Counted from the first letter of the stretch, positions 1-5,618 are shown. The stretch: DNA of 5,700 nucleotides from Nocardioides sp. (GCA_030452025.1 JAKDNC010000248.1:1-5700), one strand, 5' to 3'. Notes: generated by a model from the letters alone, not told the origin. Made by a program: numbers and translations.

Positions 1-527
1 GAGTTGGTCCAGGGGTGGTCCTTCTTGACTCGCTGGCCACTGTTCGGGGCGTGCAGCATCACGACGTTCCCGTTCTTGCGATAGAGGAAGATCGCCACGT
101 GGTAGACACCGCCTCGACCGTGGAAGAACATCAGGTCGCCGCGGTGCAGGTTCCTGCGCTTGATCTTGCGGGCGTGCCGGGCCTGCGCGCTCGAGGTGCG
201 CGGCATGCCGGGAAAGCCCGCCCTGCCGAAGCTGAAGTCGATCAGTCCCGAGCAGTCGAACGAGCCGGGCCCATTGCCCCCGTAGGAGTACGGATCTCCG
301 ATCTGGTTCTTCGCGACCCGGACCGCCTTGCGGATCTTGCGCGTGTTCCGGCGCTTGAGCGCGCGACGCTTCTTGGGCGTCATTCTCTTGGCGGCCGGGG
401 CCGCCGAGGGCGCGGCAGCCGAGGCGGCTGAGGTGGCCGCCTGGGCGGGGGTGCCGACGGCCAGGCCGGTCAGGACGAGGCCGAGCATGAGCACGGCGGA
501 AGTGAGCATGCGAGAGACCCCAGGCAT
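1..527 (-). CDS. Secreted NlpC/P60 family peptidoglycan endopeptidase (C-terminus cut by window edge)
   Basis: Likely a cysteine peptidase that cuts stem-peptide bonds in peptidoglycan outside the membrane. The 175 visible codons start with a signal peptide (hydrophobic stretch about residues 8-25, likely cleavage after AQA at 28-30). An Ala/Ser/Pro-rich stretch (31-46) and a very basic linker (47-72, KKRR and KRRNTRKIRK) follow, then the NlpC/P60 domain from about 68. All three family active-site positions are visible: Cys92 in FDCSGLID, His143 in VYHVAIF and His159 in MLHAPNSG. No stop codon is reached, so a short C-terminal part lies outside the window. The ATG at 527 is chosen because AAAGGA (540-535) lies 7 nt upstream; Met7 has no such site. 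The gene stands alone behind a c-di-AMP riboswitch leader. The basic linker may bind wall polymers (inference). The family call is firm, but the exact bond cut cannot be read from the sequence. Confidence 0.93.
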   Translation of the reverse strand, partial: MPGVSRMLTSAVLMLGLVLTGLAVGTPAQAATSAASAAAPSAAPAAKRMTPKKRRALKRRNTRKIRKAVRVAKNQIGDPYSYGGNGPGSFDCSGLIDFSFGRAGFPGMPRTSSAQARHARKIKRRNLHRGDLMFFHGRGGVYHVAIFLYRKNGNVVMLHAPNSGQRVKKDHPWTN

Positions 528-543
528 GGTGGATTCCTTTCCC

Positions 544-725
544 ACGCCTGTGGAGTTAGCTGTCGGGTTAGGGCCGGAAGGTGCCCTGCCACGTCGGGTA
601 CGTCGTACCCGGGTGTGGTTTCACCCCAGCGACGGCGACCTCTCGGTCGTGTCGCGGCGGAACGTGTGGGTCCCCCACTCCTGCCCATGTCTGGTGGCCC
701 ACTCCGGACGGGCAGGACTCGGCGT
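544..725 (-). promoter_or_regulatory. ydaO/yuaA-class cyclic-di-AMP riboswitch in the leader of the NlpC/P60 gene
   Basis: Read on the minus strand, the leader carries the conserved blocks of this class in order. First is ACGCCGAGTCCTGCCC (725-710), then GGGCAGGA (686-679), which closes an 8-bp stem with 717-710. GTGGGGGACCCA comes next, then TGGGGTGAAACC, and finally the diagnostic 3' block CCGACAGCTAACTCC followed by AGGCG. The first and last strands pair as the P1 helix (ACGCC at 725-721 with GGCGT at 548-544). A peripheral hairpin has a perfect 7-bp stem (595-601 with 605-611). The aptamer ends 4 nt before the Shine-Dalgarno sequence and no U-tract terminator fits in between, so control of translation initiation is the likely mode (inference). 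c-di-AMP riboswitches ahead of wall hydrolases are known in actinobacteria. Confidence 0.92.
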
Positions 726-751
726 TGCCCGGAGCGGGTGTTGACCGGTCG

Positions 752-780
752 ACAATAGGCGCCACTCCCCCCAGAAATCC
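752..780 (-). promoter_or_regulatory. Tentative promoter for the riboswitch/NlpC transcript
   Basis: On the minus strand a TATTGT hexamer (757-752) fits a -10 element and would start RNA near 745, about 20 nt before the aptamer. The -35 match is poor (GGATTT or TGGATT, 17-18 nt upstream) and falls inside the first 15-bp repeat. A perfect GACCGGTC palindrome (743-750) overlaps the predicted start. This is a weak call based on position and one hexamer. Confidence 0.22.
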
Positions 781-812
781 AGCCCCCAGAAATTCGGCCC
801 TCAGAAGTCCAG
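768..812. repeat. Three tandem 15-bp imperfect direct repeats between fabG-like and NlpC genes
   Basis: Copies lie at 768-782, 783-797 and 798-812, with plus-strand consensus CCCYCAGAARTYCRG (minus strand CTGGAYTTCTGRGGG). Copies 1 and 2 differ at only 3 of 15 bases. A fourth, decayed copy may sit at 814-828 after a 1-base insertion. They lie just 3' of the fabG-like stop codon and just upstream of the riboswitch transcript, so they could be regulator sites, replication-slippage products or neutral spacer. Function is unknown. Together with the riboswitch (544-725) they account for most of the 312-nt gap between genes. Confidence 0.7.
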
Positions 813-839
813 CTCGCGAGAAGTGGCCCGGACCGTGGC

Positions 840-1598
840 TCAACCGAGCTTGGCGCCACCGTCGACATAGAGCGTCTGGCCGGTGACGTAGGACGCCTCG
901 TCGCTGGCCAGGAAGGCCACCGCGGCGGCAATGTCCTCGGGGAAGCCGACCCGGCGGACCGGGTTGGCCTCCGCGTTGAGCTTGCGGAACTCCTCGACGT
1001 CCATCTTCAGTCGGGCCGCTGTGGCGTCGGTCATCTCGGTGGCGATGAAGCCGGGGGCAACCGCGTTTGCGTTGATCCCGAACGGGCCGAGCTCGATGCC
1101 GAGGGTGCGCGTGAAGCCCTGGATGCCCATCTTCGCGGCCGAGTAGTTGGCCTGGCCACGGTTGCCGAGCGCTGAGACGCTCGAGAGGTTCACGATCTTG
1201 CCGTACTTCTGCTCCACGAAGTGCTTCTGGGCAGCCTTGGTCATCAGGAATGCGCCCTTGAGGTGCACGCCCATGACCATGTCCCAGTCCTCCTCGGTGA
1301 GCTTGAAGAGCAGGTTGTCGCGGGTGACGCCGGCGTTGTTGACCAGGATGTGGATCCCGCCGAGCTCGTTGACCACGCGCTCGATCGCGGCGTCGACGTC
1401 GGCCGCGTCAGTGACGTCGGCGCTGATCCCGATCGCCTTGGACGCTCCCAGCGAGGCTGCCGCCTTGGCCGCGGCCGAATCGTCGAGATCGATGATCGCG
1501 ACCGCCGCACCCTCGTCGGCGAACCGCTGCGCGGTGCCGAATCCGATGCCGCGGGCGGCACCCGTCACGACTGCCACGCGTCCGTCAAAGCGACCCAT
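840..1598 (-). CDS. fabG: SDR-family oxidoreductase, FabG-like (3-oxoacyl reductase / 3-hydroxyacyl dehydrogenase type)
   Basis: A full-length 252-aa classical short-chain dehydrogenase, cytosolic, probably interconverting 3-oxoacyl and 3-hydroxyacyl groups on ACP or CoA. The Rossmann motif TGAARGIG is at 12-19, NNAG at 87-90, the catalytic Ser at 139-140, and YSAAK at 152-156 supplies Tyr152 and Lys156. The PG motif is at 182-183 and the C-terminal YVTGQTLYVDGG is typical of FabG proteins. Two details differ from biosynthetic FabG. Asp37 ends the second beta strand (IIDLD), which in this family favours NAD(H) over NADP(H). The usual Asn of the NLKG motif is His112 (VHLKGAF), as in peroxisomal multifunctional-enzyme-type hydroxyacyl dehydrogenases. 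A catabolic or acyl-CoA role is therefore possible, and the symbol marks the family only. The start at 1598 has AAGGAG (1612-1607) 8 nt upstream. It lies 56 nt after the HIT gene and is probably the last gene of that operon. Confidence 0.93.
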   Translation of the reverse strand: MGRFDGRVAVVTGAARGIGFGTAQRFADEGAAVAIIDLDDSAAAKAAASLGASKAIGISADVTDAADVDAAIERVVNELGGIHILVNNAGVTRDNLLFKLTEEDWDMVMGVHLKGAFLMTKAAQKHFVEQKYGKIVNLSSVSALGNRGQANYSAAKMGIQGFTRTLGIELGPFGINANAVAPGFIATEMTDATAARLKMDVEEFRKLNAEANPVRRVGFPEDIAAAVAFLASDEASYVTGQTLYVDGGAKLG

Positions 1599-1637
1599 GT
1601 TGTTCTCTCCTTGGTTCGAGGTGTCTGATGCTGCCCA

Positions 1638-1665
1638 ACCCTAGCGATCCATGGTCACTGGTCAG
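1638..1665 (-). promoter_or_regulatory. Possible internal promoter ahead of the fabG-like gene
   Basis: On the minus strand CTGACC (1665-1660) and TAGGGT (1643-1638) are separated by 16 nt. They match 4 of 6 bases of a -35 and the T-A-n-n-n-T pattern of an actinobacterial -10. RNA would begin near 1631, giving a leader of about 32 nt that contains the gene's good ribosome binding site. It overlaps the end of the HIT gene (stop at 1657-1655). It could let the dehydrogenase be expressed apart from the upstream genes. The match could be chance. Confidence 0.28.
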
Positions 1666-2068
1666 CGAGCGCGGCACGGAGCCGGGCGGCGTACTCCTCC
1701 GGCTCCGCGGCGGCGTACTTGTGCCGGGGCCAGAAGAACCCCCGGAGCCCGTCGCCCCTGGTGCGGGGGACGACGTGGAGGTGCAGGTGGGGCACGGACT
1801 GCGAGACCACGTTGTTGACCGCGACGAACGACCCCTGTGCGCCCAGCCCGTCGACGACCGCGCTCGCCAGCCGCTGAGCCAGGGCCAGGAACGGGTCACG
1901 CAACGGCGCAGGCAGGTCCGGCAGGGTGGCGACGTGTTCCCTGGGAACCAGCAGCACATGCCCCTTGATCACCGGTCGACGGTCGAGGAAGGCCACGAAG
2001 TCGTCGGTCTCCAGGACCACATCGGCCTGGGTCTCCCCCGACACGATCTCGCAGAACGCGCAGCCCAT
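1655..2068 (-). CDS. HIT family protein (HinT-like nucleotide hydrolase)
   Basis: A complete 137-aa cytosolic histidine-triad protein; relatives hydrolyse nucleoside phosphoramidates, adenylates or dinucleoside polyphosphates. The hallmark triad is PHLHLHVV with His94, His96 and His98, His96 being the expected nucleophile by position. The N-terminal CAFC pair (Cys3, Cys6) with His45 and His94 looks like the structural zinc site found in part of the family. The C-terminal segment GLRGFFWPRHKY (107-118) is typical of actinobacterial members. The ATG shares its A with the stop of the upstream peptidase gene (TGATG at 2070-2066), and no good Shine-Dalgarno precedes it, so translation probably depends on re-initiation by ribosomes finishing the peptidase. 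A functional link between a cytosolic HIT enzyme and a secreted peptidase is not obvious. The coupling may only set the expression ratio. Confidence 0.95.
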   Translation of the reverse strand: MGCAFCEIVSGETQADVVLETDDFVAFLDRRPVIKGHVLLVPREHVATLPDLPAPLRDPFLALAQRLASAVVDGLGAQGSFVAVNNVVSQSVPHLHLHVVPRTRGDGLRGFFWPRHKYAAAEPEEYAARLRAALADQ

Positions 2069-3465
2069 CAGTGACACTGCCCCACACACCGCGGCGAGAC
2101 GAGGCGCCCGCGCACCGAGGCGTCGAAGTGCTGAGTGTCTCCGTTGCCGTAGGTCCAGCGCAGACCGTGCCGGGCCATGATCTGCACGGCGGGGTGGGAC
2201 GACGAGCGCCAGGCGACCCTCGGGTGGGAGTGGAACTGCCACCAGCGGTTCGGCACGATGCCGGTGCGGGAACGGTAGGGGTTCTCCCAGGTGTTGATGT
2301 CGACGGCGCCGCCGTAGGCGTGCGGGGAATGGACGCCCGGCTTGTTGACGACGTTGCGGCAGTTGAACGCGGAACTGTTCCCCGCGGCCATCGAGCGGTA
2401 GTCGTTCCCGCCGTTGAGGGCCCTCGAGTAGCCGAAGCGGTCCGCCCGGTGCATCGACCGAATCGGGAATTTGCTGCGATACATCTCCGACAGGGCGCCC
2501 ACGACGTTGTTCGCCACCGCGGTCGCCACCACCATCTCGCCCTTGCGCCGGTAGCCGTCGTAGCCCCAGTAGTTGATCCGGACCAGGCGCAGGCCCGCTC
2601 GGCCGACGGGGCAGCCGGAATGCCAGCTCCGGCCGATCATGTTGTTCCAGACCCGGTTGGGGACCCGCGACACCGACGCCGCCGCACCCGGCCTGGTGGC
2701 CCGAGGCTGGGCCGGGACCTTCACCCGCGGCCGAGGGGCCGCCCTCGGCAGGTGCACGGGCCTCCCCGGCGGGAGGTTGTTGATCCGGTGGTTCGGACTC
2801 TCGGCGCGCAGCGCCCAAGCCGACCGGACACCGACTGCCCGCCACCGGCTGTCGGTGCGGGGACGCACCGCCACGGTGGTCTTCCCAGCTGCCCCGGTGC
2901 CCCGGGTGCGGCGCAGCTTCCACTTCTTGCCGACCCTCTGGAAGAGCCGGACTTGGCCGGCGATCGGCGTGCCGTCGAATGCCCGCCACGACACGTGGAT
3001 CCGGACCCTCCGCCCGTCGACGACCCGCTGCGGACCGCTGAGGCGAATCCGGGTTCCGCGCATGATGATCGCGACCCGCACAGGGGCCGACATCGACGCG
3101 ACGTGGCCCCCCTCGCCGGCGTACTTCGCCCGGAAGACGTTGTTGGCGGGCTCGCGCGATTGCGAGGCCACCGCCACCGTCCTGCCACGGGCATCGGTCC
3201 ACACCCGGCGCAGCGCGGTCCACACACCGTCGACACGTCGTTCGACGACCACAGCACCGGCCAGGGGACCGTTCGGCGTGGAGAGCAGCACCGGCAGCTG
3301 CACCCGCGCCCCGGACTTCTTCTTCAGTGGGCCGTCCAGGACAAGCGTGGTCGGGACGAGGGCATCAGTCGGCGCCGCATCGGCGGACGCCGGGGACACG
3401 AGACCCGGTGCGGCCAGGAGGCCGAGCGCGGCGAACGACGTGAGGATCCGGGCAACGAGGGACAT
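2068..3465 (-). CDS. Secreted M15 family zinc D-alanyl-D-alanine carboxypeptidase with two N-terminal beta-repeat domains
   Basis: A 465-aa exported peptidase expected to trim D-Ala or related D-amino-acid bonds in peptidoglycan. A signal peptide spans residues 1-28 (ASA before the cut). Two similar beta-rich repeats follow, about 38-135 and 138-225, each with a GxxV/RV core, a ...GxPxAGxV... turn and a xRVxxxWxxxR strand; they resemble Ig-like cell-surface modules. A Pro/Arg/Ala-rich linker runs about 232-266, then the catalytic domain about 268-465. Zinc-site motifs of the M15B/VanY-like fold are present: SPHAYGGAVD gives His382 and Asp389, and GDTQHFD gives Asp443 and His446. Four cysteines (285, 369, 460, 464) could form two disulfides. 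The start at 3465 is preferred over the ATG 11 codons upstream because AAGGAG (3475-3470) is 4 nt away and the signal peptide then begins properly. It is the first gene of the minus-strand operon, overlapping the HIT gene by 1 nt. Substrate specificity is inferred from the family. Confidence 0.9.
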   Translation of the reverse strand: MSLVARILTSFAALGLLAAPGLVSPASADAAPTDALVPTTLVLDGPLKKKSGARVQLPVLLSTPNGPLAGAVVVERRVDGVWTALRRVWTDARGRTVAVASQSREPANNVFRAKYAGEGGHVASMSAPVRVAIIMRGTRIRLSGPQRVVDGRRVRIHVSWRAFDGTPIAGQVRLFQRVGKKWKLRRTRGTGAAGKTTVAVRPRTDSRWRAVGVRSAWALRAESPNHRINNLPPGRPVHLPRAAPRPRVKVPAQPRATRPGAAASVSRVPNRVWNNMIGRSWHSGCPVGRAGLRLVRINYWGYDGYRRKGEMVVATAVANNVVGALSEMYRSKFPIRSMHRADRFGYSRALNGGNDYRSMAAGNSSAFNCRNVVNKPGVHSPHAYGGAVDINTWENPYRSRTGIVPNRWWQFHSHPRVAWRSSSHPAVQIMARHGLRWTYGNGDTQHFDASVRGRLVSPRCVGQCH

Positions 3466-3683
3466 CTCTCTCCTTGGGTCGCGCCCAGTGTGGAGCATGC
3501 CGACGCCTGCGACACCGAAACACGGGTACCCATTCGTCCGGATCGTCCAACGCTGTTACGGTGCTTGCCATCTACAGCCTTTGGCTGGACCGGGCGCTCC
3601 GCTAGCTGACGCATCGCCGAGCCGGACCGGTTTTCCACTTTGATCGACCCATGCCCGCGCGCCGGACGCCACGGCGCCGATCC

Positions 3684-3729
3684 CGGTTGCGCGCTCGTGT
3701 GCGGCCCGTGCGGGCGCGCATCTGCACCG
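3684..3729 (+). promoter_or_regulatory. GC-rich leader hairpin immediately upstream of the symporter ribosome binding site
   Basis: TGCGCGC (3688-3694) pairs perfectly with GCGCGCA (3714-3720) around a 19-nt loop. The stem can extend outward by CGGT (3684-3687) with ACCG (3726-3729), leaving a 5-nt bulge on the 3' side. The structure ends 5 nt before AAGGAGG (3735-3741). It could be a translation-control or mRNA-stability element. GC-rich actinobacterial DNA forms such stems readily, so function is unproven. Confidence 0.4.
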
Positions 3730-3734
3730 ACGAC

Positions 3735-3741
3735 AAGGAGG
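3735..3741 (+). promoter_or_regulatory. Strong ribosome binding site that fixes the symporter start at GTG 3748
   Basis: AAGGAGG sits 6 nt before GTG 3748. The open frame extends upstream to a TTG at 3640. That extra 36-residue stretch is Cys/Pro/Arg-rich, unlike any symporter N-terminus, and would run through the leader hairpin, so the GTG is the true start. Confidence 0.88.
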
Positions 3742-3747
3742 AACTAC

Positions 3748-5448
3748 GTGGACGGATTCGATTCTGCCCAGTTCAGCATCCCCCTCATCATTTTCCTGCT
3801 GGTGTTCTTCTACGGAGGAACCTTCTGGATCTCGACGAGGATCGGCAAGAAGCAGGAGAACGCCGACGGCTACATGACCGCCGGGAACAACATTGGATAC
3901 GGGATCTCGGCCGGCAGCATGACCGCCACCTGGATCTGGGCCTCGTCGATGTACGCCGCGGCGACGTCCGGCTACACCTACGGGATCTCCGGCCCAATCC
4001 ACTACGGGTTCTGGGGCGCGTTGATGATCCTGTTCATCTATCCGTTCGGGAAACGGATCCGTGCGGTCGCGCCACGCGCCCACACGCTCGCCGAGGTCAT
4101 GTACGCCCGCCACGGTCGCTCGAGCCAGTTGATGCTCGCCGGGTCGAACCTGGTCGGCAGCCTGATCAGCCTGATGTCGAACTTCATCGCCGGCGGCGTG
4201 TTGATCTCACTGCTCTCGCCCTTCAACTTCACCCAGGGTGTCGTGACGATCGCGTGCGGTGTGCTGCTCTACACCCTGTGGTCAGGCTTCCGCGCCTCCG
4301 TGCTGACCGACTTCGTGCAGGTTCTGGCGATGCTCGGCGCGGTCGCGGTCATCGTCCCGTTCATCTTCTTCGCCGCCGGTTTCCCGGCCGCATTCGAGAC
4401 CGGTGCTGCGAACCTGACGGCTCAACAGGGGAACTTCTTCTCCAGTGACGCCTTCCTCAACCAGGGTGCGCCCTACATCGCGGCCGTGCTCGCCTACGCG
4501 ATCGGCAACCAGACCATCGCCCAGCGACTCTTCGCGGTGCGCGAGGACCTGATCAAGCCGACCTTCATCACCGCCACCATCGGCTACGGCTCGATGGTGA
4601 TCGGGGTCGGGATGATCGGCGTGCTCGCTCTTTACCTCGGGGTGGAGCCCACCGGTGGCGACACCAACAACTTGATCCCGCAGATGGCTGCGGAGTATCT
4701 TCCGGCGATCTTGTTGATTGTCTTCTTCGTGATGATCATCGGCGCCCTGTCCTCGACCGCGGACTCCGACCTCGCAGCCATGTCCTCGATCGTCATGGCC
4801 GATGTCTATGGTCAGAACGTGGCCGGCAAGGGGGAGGCAGACCCCAAGGTCATGCTGCTGATCGGACGTCTCACGATGGTGGTGGCCACGGCCTTGGCGG
4901 TCACCTTCGCCAGCTTCCAGCTCAACATCCTCGACCTGCTGGTGTTCGTGGGTGCCCTGTGGGGTGCGCTGGTCTTCCCGGTGATCGCGAGCTTCTACTG
5001 GAAGAAGGTCACGAACAAGGCGTTCACCACCTCGGTCGTGGTCGCACTGGCGGTCTTCCTGCCGGTGCGCTTCGAGTGGATCCCGCTGACCGGAGCCGTC
5101 GGGCTTTTCGTCGACGCACTCTCCGTGGTGGGCATCGGCGTGGTCCTCGGGCTGATGTGCTTCGGGTTCTTCGGTCTGCGCCCGGCCATGGTCACCGGCG
5201 CGGTCGCGGCGGTCGCTTCGGCCCCGTTCGTGATCGGTTTCCTGCACGACTACGCCACGCTGAGCGGTTCGCTGGTGGCCTACGCGGTCAGCACCATCGT
5301 CTGCTGGGCAATGTCGACGTCCTCTGACATGGAGTTCGACTTCGCCGACATCGACAAGGTGGTCGGTGACTTCGACGACGGGAGCGCCGTGGCCGCTGCA
5401 GACAGCGATCTCGACGACATCGACGACAACCTCGACCCGACCCACTGA
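3748..5448 (+). CDS. Sodium:solute symporter family (SSS) permease
   Basis: A 566-aa inner-membrane permease, probably driving uptake of a small solute with Na+. It has about 13-15 hydrophobic segments, roughly at 9-30, 50-75, 84-103, 133-157, 163-180, 185-211, 238-258, 275-298, 318-338, 368-390, 395-416, 427-441, 448-475, 478-499 and 505-521. Family signatures include the loop ADGYMTAGNNIG (39-50) after the first helix and TWIWASSMYAAATSGYTYGI (61-80) with the following GP. GNQTIAQRLFAVRE (253-266) corresponds to the usual DQxxxQRxxA motif, here with Gly-Asn before the Gln. GALSSTADSDLAAMSS (332-347) carries the Ser/Thr cluster of the conserved Na+ site. The N-terminal half resembles the Dur3/urea-type branch (YGISGP, RAPRAHT-like RAVAPRAHTLAEV), but the substrate cannot be assigned. 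The C-terminal tail (about 528-563) is strikingly acidic, rich in Asp repeats. The gene is followed after 12 nt by a 43-aa membrane protein, likely in one transcript. Length is within the family's range. Confidence 0.93.
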   Translation: MDGFDSAQFSIPLIIFLLVFFYGGTFWISTRIGKKQENADGYMTAGNNIGYGISAGSMTATWIWASSMYAAATSGYTYGISGPIHYGFWGALMILFIYPFGKRIRAVAPRAHTLAEVMYARHGRSSQLMLAGSNLVGSLISLMSNFIAGGVLISLLSPFNFTQGVVTIACGVLLYTLWSGFRASVLTDFVQVLAMLGAVAVIVPFIFFAAGFPAAFETGAANLTAQQGNFFSSDAFLNQGAPYIAAVLAYAIGNQTIAQRLFAVREDLIKPTFITATIGYGSMVIGVGMIGVLALYLGVEPTGGDTNNLIPQMAAEYLPAILLIVFFVMIIGALSSTADSDLAAMSSIVMADVYGQNVAGKGEADPKVMLLIGRLTMVVATALAVTFASFQLNILDLLVFVGALWGALVFPVIASFYWKKVTNKAFTTSVVVALAVFLPVRFEWIPLTGAVGLFVDALSVVGIGVVLGLMCFGFFGLRPAMVTGAVAAVASAPFVIGFLHDYATLSGSLVAYAVSTIVCWAMSTSSDMEFDFADIDKVVGDFDDGSAVAAADSDLDDIDDNLDPTH

Positions 5449-5460
5449 TCAGGAGGAACA

Positions 5461-5592
5461 ATGGAGAACGTACTACTGACTGCCTACATGCTGGTCTTCC
5501 CGCTGGTGGCCGGAATCGTGCTGCTCGTGATCGCCGTCGCCTTCGGCAAGGAGTGGGCCCAGGCCCGCCGTGAGGGTCGCGACATCATCTGA
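5461..5592 (+). CDS. 43-aa single-helix putative transporter small subunit
   Basis: A tiny membrane protein that begins MENVLLTAYMLVFPLVAG and ends KEWAQARREGRDII. One transmembrane helix spans about residues 5-28 and contains a Pro (14). A short charged tail (30-41, five basic and four acidic residues) probably faces the cytoplasm. AGGAGG (5451-5456) lies 4 nt before the ATG, and only 12 nt separate it from the symporter stop, so co-translation is likely. Length, gene order and the tail pattern (EW..ARREGR) match the 43-residue class annotated as putative transporter small subunit next to SSS-type permeases, recognised here from memory. The role is unknown: it may stabilise, assemble or tune the symporter. 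The good binding site and the terminator right after it support a real gene. Confidence 0.87.
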   Translation: MENVLLTAYMLVFPLVAGIVLLVIAVAFGKEWAQARREGRDII

Positions 5593-5618
5593 GCCCTGCA
5601 CGCCCGTTGCGAACTGCT

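Larger units (their letters stand above)
3466..3747. other. Divergent intergenic regulatory region between M15 peptidase and symporter genes
   Basis: This 282-nt gap must hold the promoters of both transcripts, but no textbook pair stands out. Toward the peptidase, TTGGAC (3550-3545, minus) with TACCCG 16 nt further is a weak candidate. Toward the symporter, TTGGCT (3581-3586) with TAGCTG (3603-3608) is equally weak. Structures visible are a GGGTACCC palindrome (3525-3532), a CAGCC-TTT-GGCTG inverted repeat (3575-3587), a GCYGGACCGG direct repeat (3584-3593 and 3621-3630), and a leader hairpin just before the symporter ribosome binding site. No convincing gene lies here. Confidence 0.6.

Noticed and set aside
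568..843. 91-codon minus-strand frame with a pentapeptide-like stretch (AGLLRAEFLGAGFLG)
   Set aside because: It would start at a TTG overlapping the dehydrogenase stop with no ribosome binding site, and it runs through the conserved riboswitch aptamer. Only three repeat units are present, so the 15-bp DNA repeats are reported instead.
2069..3223. N-terminal extension of the HIT reading frame through the M15 gene (would give a 522-aa protein)
   Set aside because: The extension is an out-of-frame shadow of the M15 gene. The HIT domain begins properly at MGCAFC with an ATG overlapping the M15 stop.
2071..3609. 512-codon open frame on the plus strand opposite the M15 peptidase
   Set aside because: It is antisense to a gene with a clear signal peptide and zinc motifs. 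Its translation is low-complexity Pro/Arg/His/Val with no domain, as expected from the high third-position GC of the real gene.
3640..3747. Upstream extension of the symporter to TTG 3640
   Set aside because: The extra 36 residues are Cys/Pro/Arg-rich and unlike a symporter N-terminus, no ribosome binding site precedes the TTG, and AAGGAGG sits 6 nt before GTG 3748.
4282..5445. 387-codon minus-strand frame opposite the symporter
   Set aside because: Its translation is His/Asp/Arg/Gly-rich shadow sequence antisense to a convincing membrane protein.
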